A DNA stretch of 64,000 nucleotides from a virus, in IMG/VR virus record IMGVR_UViG_3300032299_001001, positions 1 to 64,000 of that record; one strand, written 5' to 3'. The notes under the pieces were generated by a model. The model saw only the letters and a program-made list of their open reading frames with translations, had not been told where the DNA came from and did no database searches. Below, one piece after another: positions 48,629 through 55,786 of the stretch. Position 1 is the first letter of the stretch; every line of letters begins with the position of its first letter. The translations under genes were made by a program, and so were the position numbers.

Positions 48629-48856
48629 TTACTCGGTCATTCCGGCGCGGATGGCTTCATCGAAGCCCATCTCTTCACCAGCGGCTTCGGCTTCAGCCTC
48701 GGGAGCTTCCTCGGCAGCACCTTCAACGGGAAGACCGTCAACGGCGACCAAGGTGAGTCCGTCAGCTTCGAGGCGCAGGGTAGCCAGCGCGTCAAAAGTG
48801 GAGCCTTCGGTCACGCCATCGGGCGGAACCATACCTTCGGGAATAGGGAATTTCAT
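48629..48856 (-). CDS. Small acidic hypothetical protein
   Basis: 75 residues: MKFPIPEGMVPPDGVTEGST followed by LATLRLEADGLTLVAVDG and a glutamate/alanine-rich region (GAAEEAPEAEAEAAGEEMGF). It directly follows the major capsid gene in transcription order, where decoration or head-completion proteins often lie. Acidic tail could be disordered. Function unknown. Confidence 0.55.
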   Translation of the reverse strand: MKFPIPEGMVPPDGVTEGSTFDALATLRLEADGLTLVAVDGLPVEGAAEEAPEAEAEAAGEEMGFDEAIRAGMTE

Positions 48857-48909
48857 AATGATTGGTTTTCTTGATCGACGTTACTTTAATGCAGCGCCTC
48901 TGGCACCCC

Positions 48910-48925
48910 GGGAGCCGAAGCTCCC
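48910..48925 (-). terminator. UUCG hairpin after the major capsid gene
   Basis: On the minus strand GGGAGC-TTCG-GCTCCC forms a six-pair stem with the very stable UUCG tetraloop, 24 bases after the capsid stop. An outer CTCTGG/CCAGAG pairing offers an alternative longer fold. No T-run follows, so it may protect the mRNA 3' end or attenuate rather than stop transcription completely. Confidence 0.55.
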
Positions 48926-48948
48926 AGAGTGATGTGAGGTGCTACCTC

Positions 48949-50124
48949 TTAGTAGCAAGCGACCAAGTCGAGGGCACGCTGGCAGCGGCGGTGGCGAACC
49001 ACGAAGCCGAGGTCAGGGCGCTCCACTTTCGGGCCGTAGGCGAACAGCGCACGGAAGAACCCTGAGTTTCCATCGACGTTGCAGTCGCGGTCAGGGATGT
49101 TCCGCCAGACGAATTCACCGGTCCAGCTATACTGGGGGTTATACTTCATCGGGCTGGCTGCTTTCGGCTTGGGCACAAGAACCTTCAACACGTCAGCGTG
49201 ATAAATCACGGTGTCAGTGAATTGGGCGTTCTTATACGCATCCGAAACTTCCCACTTGTGACCCTTCGTCGTCGGCTGTGACGCGAACGGCTGACGGCGA
49301 ACCCATGCACCGCCGACGAAGTCGTAACGGGGCGGGAATTCAACCGTGAAGAAGCGGTAGCCGCGATACACACCGGAGAGACCGGGCGCTCCGAGCATCG
49401 GGGACTGGGTCTCCGATCCTTCGAAAGCGTAACGGAAGTCGTCACGGGTGTTAGCGTCTTGGCGCTTGAGGTCATGGAACGTGAAACGCTCGCCGACTGC
49501 CGCATAAATCGGGGTCATCTCGTCAACACGAGCGAACGGATTCATGCTGCCGCCATTGTAACCAAGCTGCTGGTAGATCTCTTCGAGGATCCCCCAGGTC
49601 AGTTTAGAAGTGGCGGGTGTGACAGGGAAGGTATCCGTGCCGGACGGGAGGTTCGCGGCTGCAACCATTTTGGTGCCGCAAGCCGTGATATACTCGTCCT
49701 GATAAGCATTGGTCCAAACCCATTTCGTGTTCTCGGAAAGAACGCGAACGATGTTTTTGACCTGATCTTCGACCTGCCAAGCGAACTGAAGATCGTCCAG
49801 ACAGATGTCGGGCGAGTTCAGCGCGGCCTTTTTGAGGCTGGTCTGGCGCAGGGTGATGCCGAAGTTGTCGATGTTCTGACCGGCGACTTGGCACTGACCA
49901 CCCGCTTCGCCGTCCGAAGACTCCCATGCATTGAAAGTGACGGGGCTGGACGAGAGCGTGCGCTCGTAGATGGGATAACTATATTCCGTTCCTTGCCCGT
50001 CCATCCACTGCTCACGCGGCAGATACTTCAGGTAGAAATCGGAGTTGATGATGTTCTTCGAGACATTGTTCCGGATAAGGCCGGCATGTTCCACGAAGAG
50101 AGCTTCAATATTATTGCAAGGCAT
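48949..50124 (-). CDS. Major capsid protein
   Basis: 391 residues. It lies directly after the scaffold gene and has a HK97-like capsid reading: ALFVEHAGLIRNNVSKNIIN, a long helix-rich middle (LNSPDICLDDLQFAWQVEDQ) and a C-terminal strand region with RCQRALDLVACY. It has its own upstream region with a terminator, a promoter-like pair and GTAATAAC, as expected for the most heavily made protein. AGGAG lies at proper spacing from ATG. Assigned by position and shape. Confidence 0.75.
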   Translation of the reverse strand: MPCNNIEALFVEHAGLIRNNVSKNIINSDFYLKYLPREQWMDGQGTEYSYPIYERTLSSSPVTFNAWESSDGEAGGQCQVAGQNIDNFGITLRQTSLKKAALNSPDICLDDLQFAWQVEDQVKNIVRVLSENTKWVWTNAYQDEYITACGTKMVAAANLPSGTDTFPVTPATSKLTWGILEEIYQQLGYNGGSMNPFARVDEMTPIYAAVGERFTFHDLKRQDANTRDDFRYAFEGSETQSPMLGAPGLSGVYRGYRFFTVEFPPRYDFVGGAWVRRQPFASQPTTKGHKWEVSDAYKNAQFTDTVIYHADVLKVLVPKPKAASPMKYNPQYSWTGEFVWRNIPDRDCNVDGNSGFFRALFAYGPKVERPDLGFVVRHRRCQRALDLVACY

Positions 50125-50311
50125 AATGCTTGTTTTTCTCCTAATTTGTGGGGTTATTACTTTGCCTTGATCGGGAGACGCACATGCGGTCCGAGGCTAG
50201 TAACAACACCACGATTTTGCTTTTCTCTTCCCGTCGCGGATCGGGCTTCCTCGCGAACCTAACTTTTCTGATTTCTACCGGATGATTGCCGCTACCCGTA
50301 AACGTGAGACT

Positions 50312-50339
50312 AAGTTACGCTCAGTTAAGGGGTTGTCAA
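50312..50339 (-). promoter_or_regulatory. Promoter-like site upstream of major capsid gene
   Basis: On the minus strand a perfect TTGACA (50334-50339) is followed after 16 bases by TAACTT (50312-50317). This sits in the 190-base leader between the scaffold terminator and the capsid start, the only sizeable gap in the virion block. The -10 match is weak. The rest of 50125-50311 holds no gene apart from GTAATAAC at 50153. Confidence 0.4.
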
Positions 50340-50350
50340 ATTACGGGATT

Positions 50351-50391
50351 ATTATAAAAGCAAAGGGAGGGGGCAAAATGTCCCCCTCCCT
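50351..50391 (-). terminator. Intrinsic terminator after the scaffold gene
   Basis: GGGAGGGGG pairs exactly with CCCCCTCCC around an eight-base spacer (10 pairs with the flanking A-T). On the minus strand it is followed by TTTGCTTTT. It stands between the scaffold stop at 50424 and the capsid leader, so capsid transcription may be separately controlled. Confidence 0.75.
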
Positions 50392-50423
50392 CGCGTCCGG
50401 TCACCGAAGTTTCCGGAGGGATT

Positions 50424-51686
50424 TTAAGATAACCCTGACTTGATCGCCGAGAAGAAGTCCTCGTGCTCGACCTTTTCCTCTTGGCCGCTGCCCACGATTG
50501 GGTCGGCTGCTCCCCCACCCGCACCAGGCTTCGCGCTCTGGTATTTCGAGAGGGTCTTGTTTAGCTCGGCCGTCTTGGCGAACAACTGCTGCACCAGACC
50601 ATAGAGGAACGGTGAGGCTGCGGCCCGGAGAGCGACTTCGGCCCGTGCTTGGTCGTTGTCGGCCACCGTGCTCCAATCCAGTCCCGTGGCGAATTGCTCG
50701 ATCTCCCCGATCTTCTGGTTCCACGCATCGTCGCCTTCACGGCGGCGGAAGAGCGGAGCTTTCTCGGAAACATCGCCCCAGATCTTCTCAAGGGCTCCCC
50801 GATACTGCTTGTTGCGCTGCTCGATGAACGCATTCTGCTGCTCGGTGTGATGTTCTTGGATCTTCTCCAGGGCGAGCTTCGCATTATGGCGCACCTTGTT
50901 GGCGATGCCTTCGACCTTCTGCCATTCTTCCGCCATCGCGTAGAAGCGCATCCGGTCGCGGTCATTCATGCCGCTGGCCATATCGACGAGTAGCTCGGTC
51001 TGCTTCTCCGGATCAGCTTCGGCAAACGCCACACGGGCGTCGGCCTCACGAAACTCATACTTCTTGGCGAAGGATTCGAGTTGCCCGTTGATCCGTTCAC
51101 GCGGCACCGCGACCGCATCTTTGAATTCCTTGGTCGCCTCGACCCGCGCAATTTGAAGCTCGCGCTCGTAGGCATCGACCGTTTCACGGAGAGCTTTGAC
51201 CTCGTCGGGTGCGACATCGGTCGACTTCTTCTCCAGTTCGGCCACCTTGGCTTCGAGTTCCTCGCGGCGACGGCGCTCTTCTTTGAGTGCCTTACGCTGC
51301 TCGGCCCACTTCTTCGTGGCACCTTCGGTCATCGCCCCTTCGGGAGGTGCGTCGTCCGGCTCCGGCTTGGCCTCGGCTTTCTTCGGTCCGCCCAGGAGTT
51401 CAGCCAAAGCATCGGCATCGGCCGTGGCCGGGGCTTCTGCTTTGGTCGGTTCCGCAACGGGTTCCGTCTTAGGTGCTTCGGTTTTGGTCTCGGGAGCCTT
51501 GGGGGCTTCCGCCTTGGGTGCCTCGGGCGTGGGAGCGCCGATCGAGTTGAAGGCTTCCGACAGCGAACGAGCCGCGTCGAAAGTCATAGTGCCACCGGCT
51601 TCGGAAAGTTCCGGAGTGACAGTGGGTTGTGTTTGGTTGTCCGACGCCGGGGCGGACGGGTTACTCGGCGTATTGGTTTCTGCCAT
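50424..51686 (-). CDS. Scaffold protein
   Basis: 420 residues. A disordered proline/alanine/lysine-rich N-terminus (repeated EAPKAEAPKAPETKTEAPKT units, about 20-110) leads into a long charged coiled-coil region (130-300, for example KEERRRREELEAKVAELEKK). A basic C-terminal end carries KVEHEDFFSAIKSGLS. This is the standard layout of phage scaffolding proteins, which guide capsid assembly and then leave. It lies just upstream of the capsid gene. Confidence 0.75.
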   Translation of the reverse strand: MAETNTPSNPSAPASDNQTQPTVTPELSEAGGTMTFDAARSLSEAFNSIGAPTPEAPKAEAPKAPETKTEAPKTEPVAEPTKAEAPATADADALAELLGGPKKAEAKPEPDDAPPEGAMTEGATKKWAEQRKALKEERRRREELEAKVAELEKKSTDVAPDEVKALRETVDAYERELQIARVEATKEFKDAVAVPRERINGQLESFAKKYEFREADARVAFAEADPEKQTELLVDMASGMNDRDRMRFYAMAEEWQKVEGIANKVRHNAKLALEKIQEHHTEQQNAFIEQRNKQYRGALEKIWGDVSEKAPLFRRREGDDAWNQKIGEIEQFATGLDWSTVADNDQARAEVALRAAASPFLYGLVQQLFAKTAELNKTLSKYQSAKPGAGGGAADPIVGSGQEEKVEHEDFFSAIKSGLS

Positions 51687-51689
51687 AAA

Positions 51690-51977
51690 TTATTCGTCGA
51701 CCAAGTTCGGCATCAGATCCTTGGTGGACGGGACGACCTTGATCGGGGTCGCCAAGGCTTCGAGGGAACGCAGCGCGTGGAAGAACCCTTCGCGGCGGGC
51801 GTTTTGCAGGGCGTTGAAAATTAGAAAGTCGACATCGCTCGGCACCGGCATCTCGGTCGGCTCTCCCAGATCGCGGAGCACATCCAAGGCGGCTTGCATC
51901 GAGGGGTGGCGCAGCACTTCGGCGAGTCCGCCTTGTAGGAGTTCGTTGCGGCGAAATGAGTTTAGATTGTGTTTCAT
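51690..51977 (-). CDS. Small hypothetical protein
   Basis: 95 residues: LNSFRRNELLQGGLAEVLRH then LIFNALQNARREGFFHALRS and a short tail PSTKDLMPNLVDE. Helical. Found between the endolysin and scaffold genes; comparable proteins near portal or scaffold in other podoviruses have unknown roles. Starts 15 bases after GTAATAAC. Confidence 0.6.
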   Translation of the reverse strand: MKHNLNSFRRNELLQGGLAEVLRHPSMQAALDVLRDLGEPTEMPVPSDVDFLIFNALQNARREGFFHALRSLEALATPIKVVPSTKDLMPNLVDE

Positions 51978-51995
51978 AAAGTGGTTGCGGCGTTA

Positions 51996-52511
51996 TTACG
52001 CCTTGCTCGGATGAATCCGCAGGAAGGCACGAGCCAACGAGACGTTGCGCTTCTTGAGCCAAACCCCGTCGCCCGTCTCGGAGTCACGGTCACCGCGGCC
52101 ATTGGTATTGCCTTCGACTACATCGATCGTCCGAGCCCCCACCCCGACCACGATCCCTGTATGGGAGAAGTCAAAGACGACGATGTCCCCCACCACAGCC
52201 TTGGCCGATTCGGGTAGCACGGTCACGGTGTTCGGACGCTTCTTGGCCCACTCGATCAGACCGAAAGCCAGTGCCGTGGTCGGTCGCCATTTCGCAGGCG
52301 AGCTATGCTTCAAGCCGAGCCACTCCTTCGCTTCAGGATACCCGAGCCACTGCTGCACGCACCAATCGACAAACGCCGCGCACCAAGGCCAGGGTCCGGG
52401 CGGCAAGCTCGATGCGGCTTGGTAGACGCGGATCTTGGCCCCGCGGTTATTGCCACCCGATTCACGCACTCCCACTTGGGACATCGCGACATCCGCCAGC
52501 TTTTGAATCAT
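51996..52511 (-). CDS. CHAP-domain endolysin
   Basis: 171 residues. The catalytic pattern is present: GPWPWCAAFVDWCVQQWL with the nucleophile Cys near 44, DIVVFDFSHTGIVVGVG with the His near 116, and VEGNTNGRGDRDSE with the Asn near 134. CHAP amidase/peptidases cut peptidoglycan cross-bridges. It follows the lipoprotein and membrane genes, completing a lysis cassette. No signal peptide, so release should depend on a holin. Confidence 0.85.
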   Translation of the reverse strand: MIQKLADVAMSQVGVRESGGNNRGAKIRVYQAASSLPPGPWPWCAAFVDWCVQQWLGYPEAKEWLGLKHSSPAKWRPTTALAFGLIEWAKKRPNTVTVLPESAKAVVGDIVVFDFSHTGIVVGVGARTIDVVEGNTNGRGDRDSETGDGVWLKKRNVSLARAFLRIHPSKA

Positions 52512-52512
52512 A

Positions 52513-52656
52513 CTACTCAGGCTTAACCACTTTTTTCCCGTCGCCCGGCTCGACCGAGACCGTCACCCTTTTATTGAGGAAGTCGTAGCCGAACCCGATT
52601 TTCGGGGTCACGCAGCCGGTGAGGAGCAAAGCCACCGCAGCGACCGCGTATTTCAT
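52513..52656 (-). CDS. Rz1-like lipoprotein
   Basis: 47 residues with a lipoprotein signal: KYAVAAVALLLTGC, where LLTG-C is a lipobox. The mature 33 residues are short and proline/glycine-containing. ATG overlaps the stop of the preceding membrane gene. In this position between holin-like genes and the endolysin it is probably an outer-membrane spanin subunit (no Rz partner seen) or a small lipoprotein of similar role. Confidence 0.65.
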   Translation of the reverse strand: MKYAVAAVALLLTGCVTPKIGFGYDFLNKRVTVSVEPGDGKKVVKPE

Positions 52657-52829
52657 TTGCGGGAGAACTTCGCGACGATGTCGGCGACCGCCTTGAGCGT
52701 CTTCTCCGGCTGCTCGCCGGGGATGAGCGCGAAGATCGCGATCAAGGCGAGGATGAGGCCGTAGGCCGCTCCGAGGATTTCCAGCCAATTAAGCTGGCTG
52801 ACGATTTGGATGATGTTGGTGATGTCCAT
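52653..52829 (-). CDS. Small membrane protein, holin candidate
   Basis: 58 residues. A short amphipathic start, then one hydrophobic span (WLEILGAAYGLILALIAIFA) and a charged C-terminal helix (PEKTLKAVADIVAKFSRK). The length and position before the lipoprotein and endolysin fit a class III-like holin or pinholin. GTAATAAC stands 14 bases upstream. Confidence 0.6.
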   Translation of the reverse strand: MDITNIIQIVSQLNWLEILGAAYGLILALIAIFALIPGEQPEKTLKAVADIVAKFSRK

Positions 52830-52849
52830 ATTATGTTGTGTGGTTATTA

Positions 52850-53137
52850 CTATCGTTGCAAAATTGCCGCCCGCAACCCGTCCATGATGAAAGCCGAGAG
52901 CGCCCCGATCGCGGCGGCGATCCCGTAGATCGTCGACTTGGTATTCTCCAAGTGCTTGAGCCGGTCGTCATGTTTTTCGAACGATCTCCGGAAGGACTCC
53001 TGGTGCTCCAAGATCAGGTCGACCTTGGTCTCAAGCCGCGCCAGTCTTTCACCATCGAAGCTCATCGACAGAGATTCTTCCTTCCGTCGGCGAGAACCGT
53101 CGGGGGCCAACATGTTGAGCGGGTCGGAGACATTCAT
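52850..53137 (-). CDS. XhlA-like holin-associated protein
   Basis: 95 residues: a charged coiled coil (ERLARLETKVDLILEHQESF, FEKHDDRLKHLENTKST) followed by a single C-terminal span (IYGIAAAIGALSAFIMDGL). This is the layout of XhlA-type hemolysin/holin partners. Its TAG and following TAA stops merge with GTAATAAC. First gene of the lysis cassette. Confidence 0.7.
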   Translation of the reverse strand: MNVSDPLNMLAPDGSRRRKEESLSMSFDGERLARLETKVDLILEHQESFRRSFEKHDDRLKHLENTKSTIYGIAAAIGALSAFIMDGLRAAILQR

Positions 53138-53182
53138 TGTTAATATGCTTCTGGATCAGGACTCCTGCAACTGAGGCTCACA

Positions 53183-53599
53183 TTAGCTATTCAGTGCGTT
53201 CATGGCCGACTGGACAGCGGCTTCAAAAGTGACGCTGGGATTCGGCCAGTCGTTACGCGGCGTCGGATTGGCGGCGAACATGGCGAGGATCTGCTGCAAG
53301 TAGGCTTCGACGGCGTTTAGCTCGGCGCATGTTTTGCCTGCGGCGATGAGTGATTGGCGCAAATACAAAAGTGTGGGCTGGCGGTCGCCTGCGAGGCCGA
53401 CACTACGGAGGTGTTCTTCGGCGGTAATCATCTCGGCTTCCAGCTTTATTTGGTTGACCTCTTCTGGCGTGGGTTGTTGTCCCAATGTAGAGTGCCATCT
53501 GACAATTTTGTCATTCACTACTTGCCATAGTTGCAGCGGACCAACTATGCCGTTTCGCTGCCGAACTATAACACACACCTTTTTGTAAAAATCGCTCAT
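53183..53599 (-). CDS. Hypothetical protein after C1q-like fibre
   Basis: 138 residues from the ATG overlapping the fibre stop (ATGA). YKKVCVIVRQRNGIVGPLQL then VNQIKLEAEMITAEEHLRSV, a predominantly helical protein. Its coupling to the fibre gene suggests a fibre assembly factor or neck component, but no family is recognised. AT-richer than the virion core, as the fibre is. Confidence 0.5.
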   Translation of the reverse strand: MSDFYKKVCVIVRQRNGIVGPLQLWQVVNDKIVRWHSTLGQQPTPEEVNQIKLEAEMITAEEHLRSVGLAGDRQPTLLYLRQSLIAAGKTCAELNAVEAYLQQILAMFAANPTPRNDWPNPSVTFEAAVQSAMNALNS

Positions 53600-55332
53600 A
53601 ATTGCACTCCAGTGAACCAACTAACTCCGTTGTCAGACCTGACAGCGGCATTCTGATCGCCAAAAAAGTTCACTCTTACGGTTACTACATCGTTTTCCTC
53701 CATAGGTATGATTCCAAATACCTGTGCCTGTCCTTGCGTCCCGTCAAAAGTTCCTGTGTAAAAAGCTCGCACTCTCAGATTGTTAACGTAAATCCCAAGC
53801 TCAACCTGCGTATCCGAAGGAAGATCGTAATAGATTGCGGCGTTAAAGGCATACAGGCCCGCCTTTCCTGTTGGCACGACAAAACGATTATTTGCCACGT
53901 CAAATCCTCCAGTCGTATCGAATCCTGAGTTTGCCCACTGAACTAAACCTGCATTAGATCCTGTAGCAGGTTCGCGACTGAAGCCTCCTGAAGATCCCGT
54001 AGCCGCAAGCTGCCCTCCCGAAATGCTCAAGCCGCCGCCAATCGAAGTCCACTTGAGGTCATAATTAGAGTCTGAATCTGGAACAACGGCTAACACTTGG
54101 TTCGGGCCATTTGGCGGACTCAAAGATTGCAAACAGCCCTGATTTGCGACAGTCATGGAATTAGTCCACGAATAATTCCACACTGGCGTCACCGATTTTT
54201 GGCTAACCGCGCTTGGGCCACCCCCCGTTATTTGGGAAAGCAAAGCGATGCTCACGTAATCGCCGTCGCTATTTGAAGTAGTTTGGACAATCTTAAAACT
54301 ACTCAAGTGACCCCCAGTTGTAGGTCGGAAAGAGAAATTTATAGTCGGACCCAATACCGCAGTCTGCGCGATTAAGTTTGCCGTGGCGAAACTGCTTGTA
54401 GTTGCGGTCCAGAGTTCAAGCTGCTCTGGGCCGGAAGCTGCATTTCCAGTGGAAGGATAATCAACAACATAAGCGTATTGCGTTCCGCCTGCGGTGAAAA
54501 ACTGCATTACCTTGCGCGAACCTCCTCCTTGCACCGGAACAGTGCCGCCTGACTGTGCAAACTGAGGCGCGGTAGGCTGGCCTGTCGGAGAGGTGACGCC
54601 AATATTGTCGTAAGAATAATATCGCCTCAACGTAGCCAGTGCTTGGCTACCAAAATACGGCAAAGTCGGGCTGTAACGCAGCGTTACAAAGACTTGATCG
54701 TTATTGTCGGAGGCCGACCATTCAAGTTGGTTCTGGAAATACTTGAGGTTTAATTGATTGTCTCTTGACGGTTTCAGCACGAGTGTGCCGCCTAACTGAA
54801 CACGCGGTATGCTTGTTCTAATGTCAGGTAGACCTAAACGAAACAGTTGGGCAAAATCTTCGTCCAGATTAAAATATGGAACCGGAGTCGTGGCGCTAAA
54901 TTCTGGCGGATCGAACGTGGTGGTGGCAACCGCACTGTCCAGCTTGTTTTTATCGGCAACCGAAAGAAACCCGGCTGCTAACGCGGTTGCGTCGGGGTGG
55001 GTATGAACCGTCGGAGCAGCGCCAACATCAGTCGCGTCGAGTGTGACCGCGCCGGTCTCGCCGTTGACCGAAGTCACTGGGTAGTCGCCGCCATATTCCC
55101 AGTCTGTCGCCAGCCCAGCATTGTTGCGTCGAATATAAATACCCGCTTGCCGTCTGTTTACCAGCCAGACGCCGGTAGAATCCCGCACGAGATATGCGGC
55201 CCCGATGGCAGGATCGCCGACCGTAACGGGTAAATCGGCAAAGGTGGGGACTTCACCCTCGAAAACTACGGTGCCCCCTCCCGACCCAACGAGATCGAGG
55301 TTTCCGGTAAAGGGGTTGAAGCTCCAACTCAT
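53596..55332 (-). CDS. Tail fibre with C1q/TNF-like tip
   Basis: 578 residues. The N-terminal part carries a fibre repeat (YPVTSVNGETGAVTLDATDV) and HTHPDATALAAGFLSVADKN, common to short tail fibres. The long middle is beta-rich. The last 110 residues look like a C1q-type globular head: RFVVPTGKAGLYAFNAAIYY, then VELGIYVNNLRVRAFY and VTVRVNFFGDQNAAVRSDNG. Such heads bind surface sugars or proteins, so this is a probable receptor-binding protein. Clearly AT-richer than flanking genes. Confidence 0.7.
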   Translation of the reverse strand: MSWSFNPFTGNLDLVGSGGGTVVFEGEVPTFADLPVTVGDPAIGAAYLVRDSTGVWLVNRRQAGIYIRRNNAGLATDWEYGGDYPVTSVNGETGAVTLDATDVGAAPTVHTHPDATALAAGFLSVADKNKLDSAVATTTFDPPEFSATTPVPYFNLDEDFAQLFRLGLPDIRTSIPRVQLGGTLVLKPSRDNQLNLKYFQNQLEWSASDNNDQVFVTLRYSPTLPYFGSQALATLRRYYSYDNIGVTSPTGQPTAPQFAQSGGTVPVQGGGSRKVMQFFTAGGTQYAYVVDYPSTGNAASGPEQLELWTATTSSFATANLIAQTAVLGPTINFSFRPTTGGHLSSFKIVQTTSNSDGDYVSIALLSQITGGGPSAVSQKSVTPVWNYSWTNSMTVANQGCLQSLSPPNGPNQVLAVVPDSDSNYDLKWTSIGGGLSISGGQLAATGSSGGFSREPATGSNAGLVQWANSGFDTTGGFDVANNRFVVPTGKAGLYAFNAAIYYDLPSDTQVELGIYVNNLRVRAFYTGTFDGTQGQAQVFGIIPMEENDVVTVRVNFFGDQNAAVRSDNGVSWFTGVQL

Positions 55333-55566
55333 CTAGCTCTTCAGAACTCGGGTGAGATTAGTTCCGGTGTAGGAGAAGTTGCGGGTCTCGACGATCTGGC
55401 CGTTCAACTTATACTCTACCTTCGTCAGGTTGCTCCCCGCGTAGGTAAGCGCAATGTCGTCCCAGGTCGGGTTGGTGCCGTAGAGCACCGAATTGATCTT
55501 CTGGAGCGACCGCTCGGTGTAGTCCTCACGCAGGGGCGTGTCTCCTTCTGGATAATAAGCTGGCAT
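55333..55566 (-). CDS. Small virion protein with MPxYxPEGDTPL start
   Basis: 77 residues. MPAYYPEGDTPLREDYTERS is shared with the proteins starting at 62741 and 62566. The rest is a YAGSNLTKVEYKLNGQIVET...YTGTNLTRVL beta repeat of two similar units. ATG follows GTAATAAT directly. It precedes a fibre gene, as does the one at 62559. Confidence 0.65.
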   Translation of the reverse strand: MPAYYPEGDTPLREDYTERSLQKINSVLYGTNPTWDDIALTYAGSNLTKVEYKLNGQIVETRNFSYTGTNLTRVLKS

Positions 55567-55570
55567 ATTA

Positions 55571-55783
55571 TTACTTAATACTCCGGTTCACGGACCTCGG
55601 CAACACGGCCAGGTTACTGGAGTGGTTGCTCATTCCGTTTTTATGGTGCACGTCCTTGCCGTCGCCTTTAGAGACGCGGCCGGCACGCTCCATCTTACGA
55701 CGGGCGGCGTTGCGCTGGGCACGACGCTTCTTCTGCTCGGGGGACGAGTGGTAAAGATATTCCTGTGCGTAGTCTCTTGGCAT
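55571..55783 (-). CDS. HNH-like small protein
   Basis: 70 residues, basic. KKRRAQRNAARRKMERAGR then KGDGKDVHHKNGMSNHSSNL and AVLPRSVNRS resemble the last part of HNH endonucleases (histidine pair followed by N...NL). It may be a short phage structural or packaging-associated nuclease. Its tandem stop forms the GTAATAAT motif. Downstream of portal in the operon. Confidence 0.65.
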   Translation of the reverse strand: MPRDYAQEYLYHSSPEQKKRRAQRNAARRKMERAGRVSKGDGKDVHHKNGMSNHSSNLAVLPRSVNRSIK

Positions 55784-55786
55784 AGG

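Noticed and set aside
50424-51686. Scaffold gene as a maturation protease fused to scaffold
   Set aside because: No serine-histidine protease motif is visible; the protein is a disordered repeat followed by a coiled coil.
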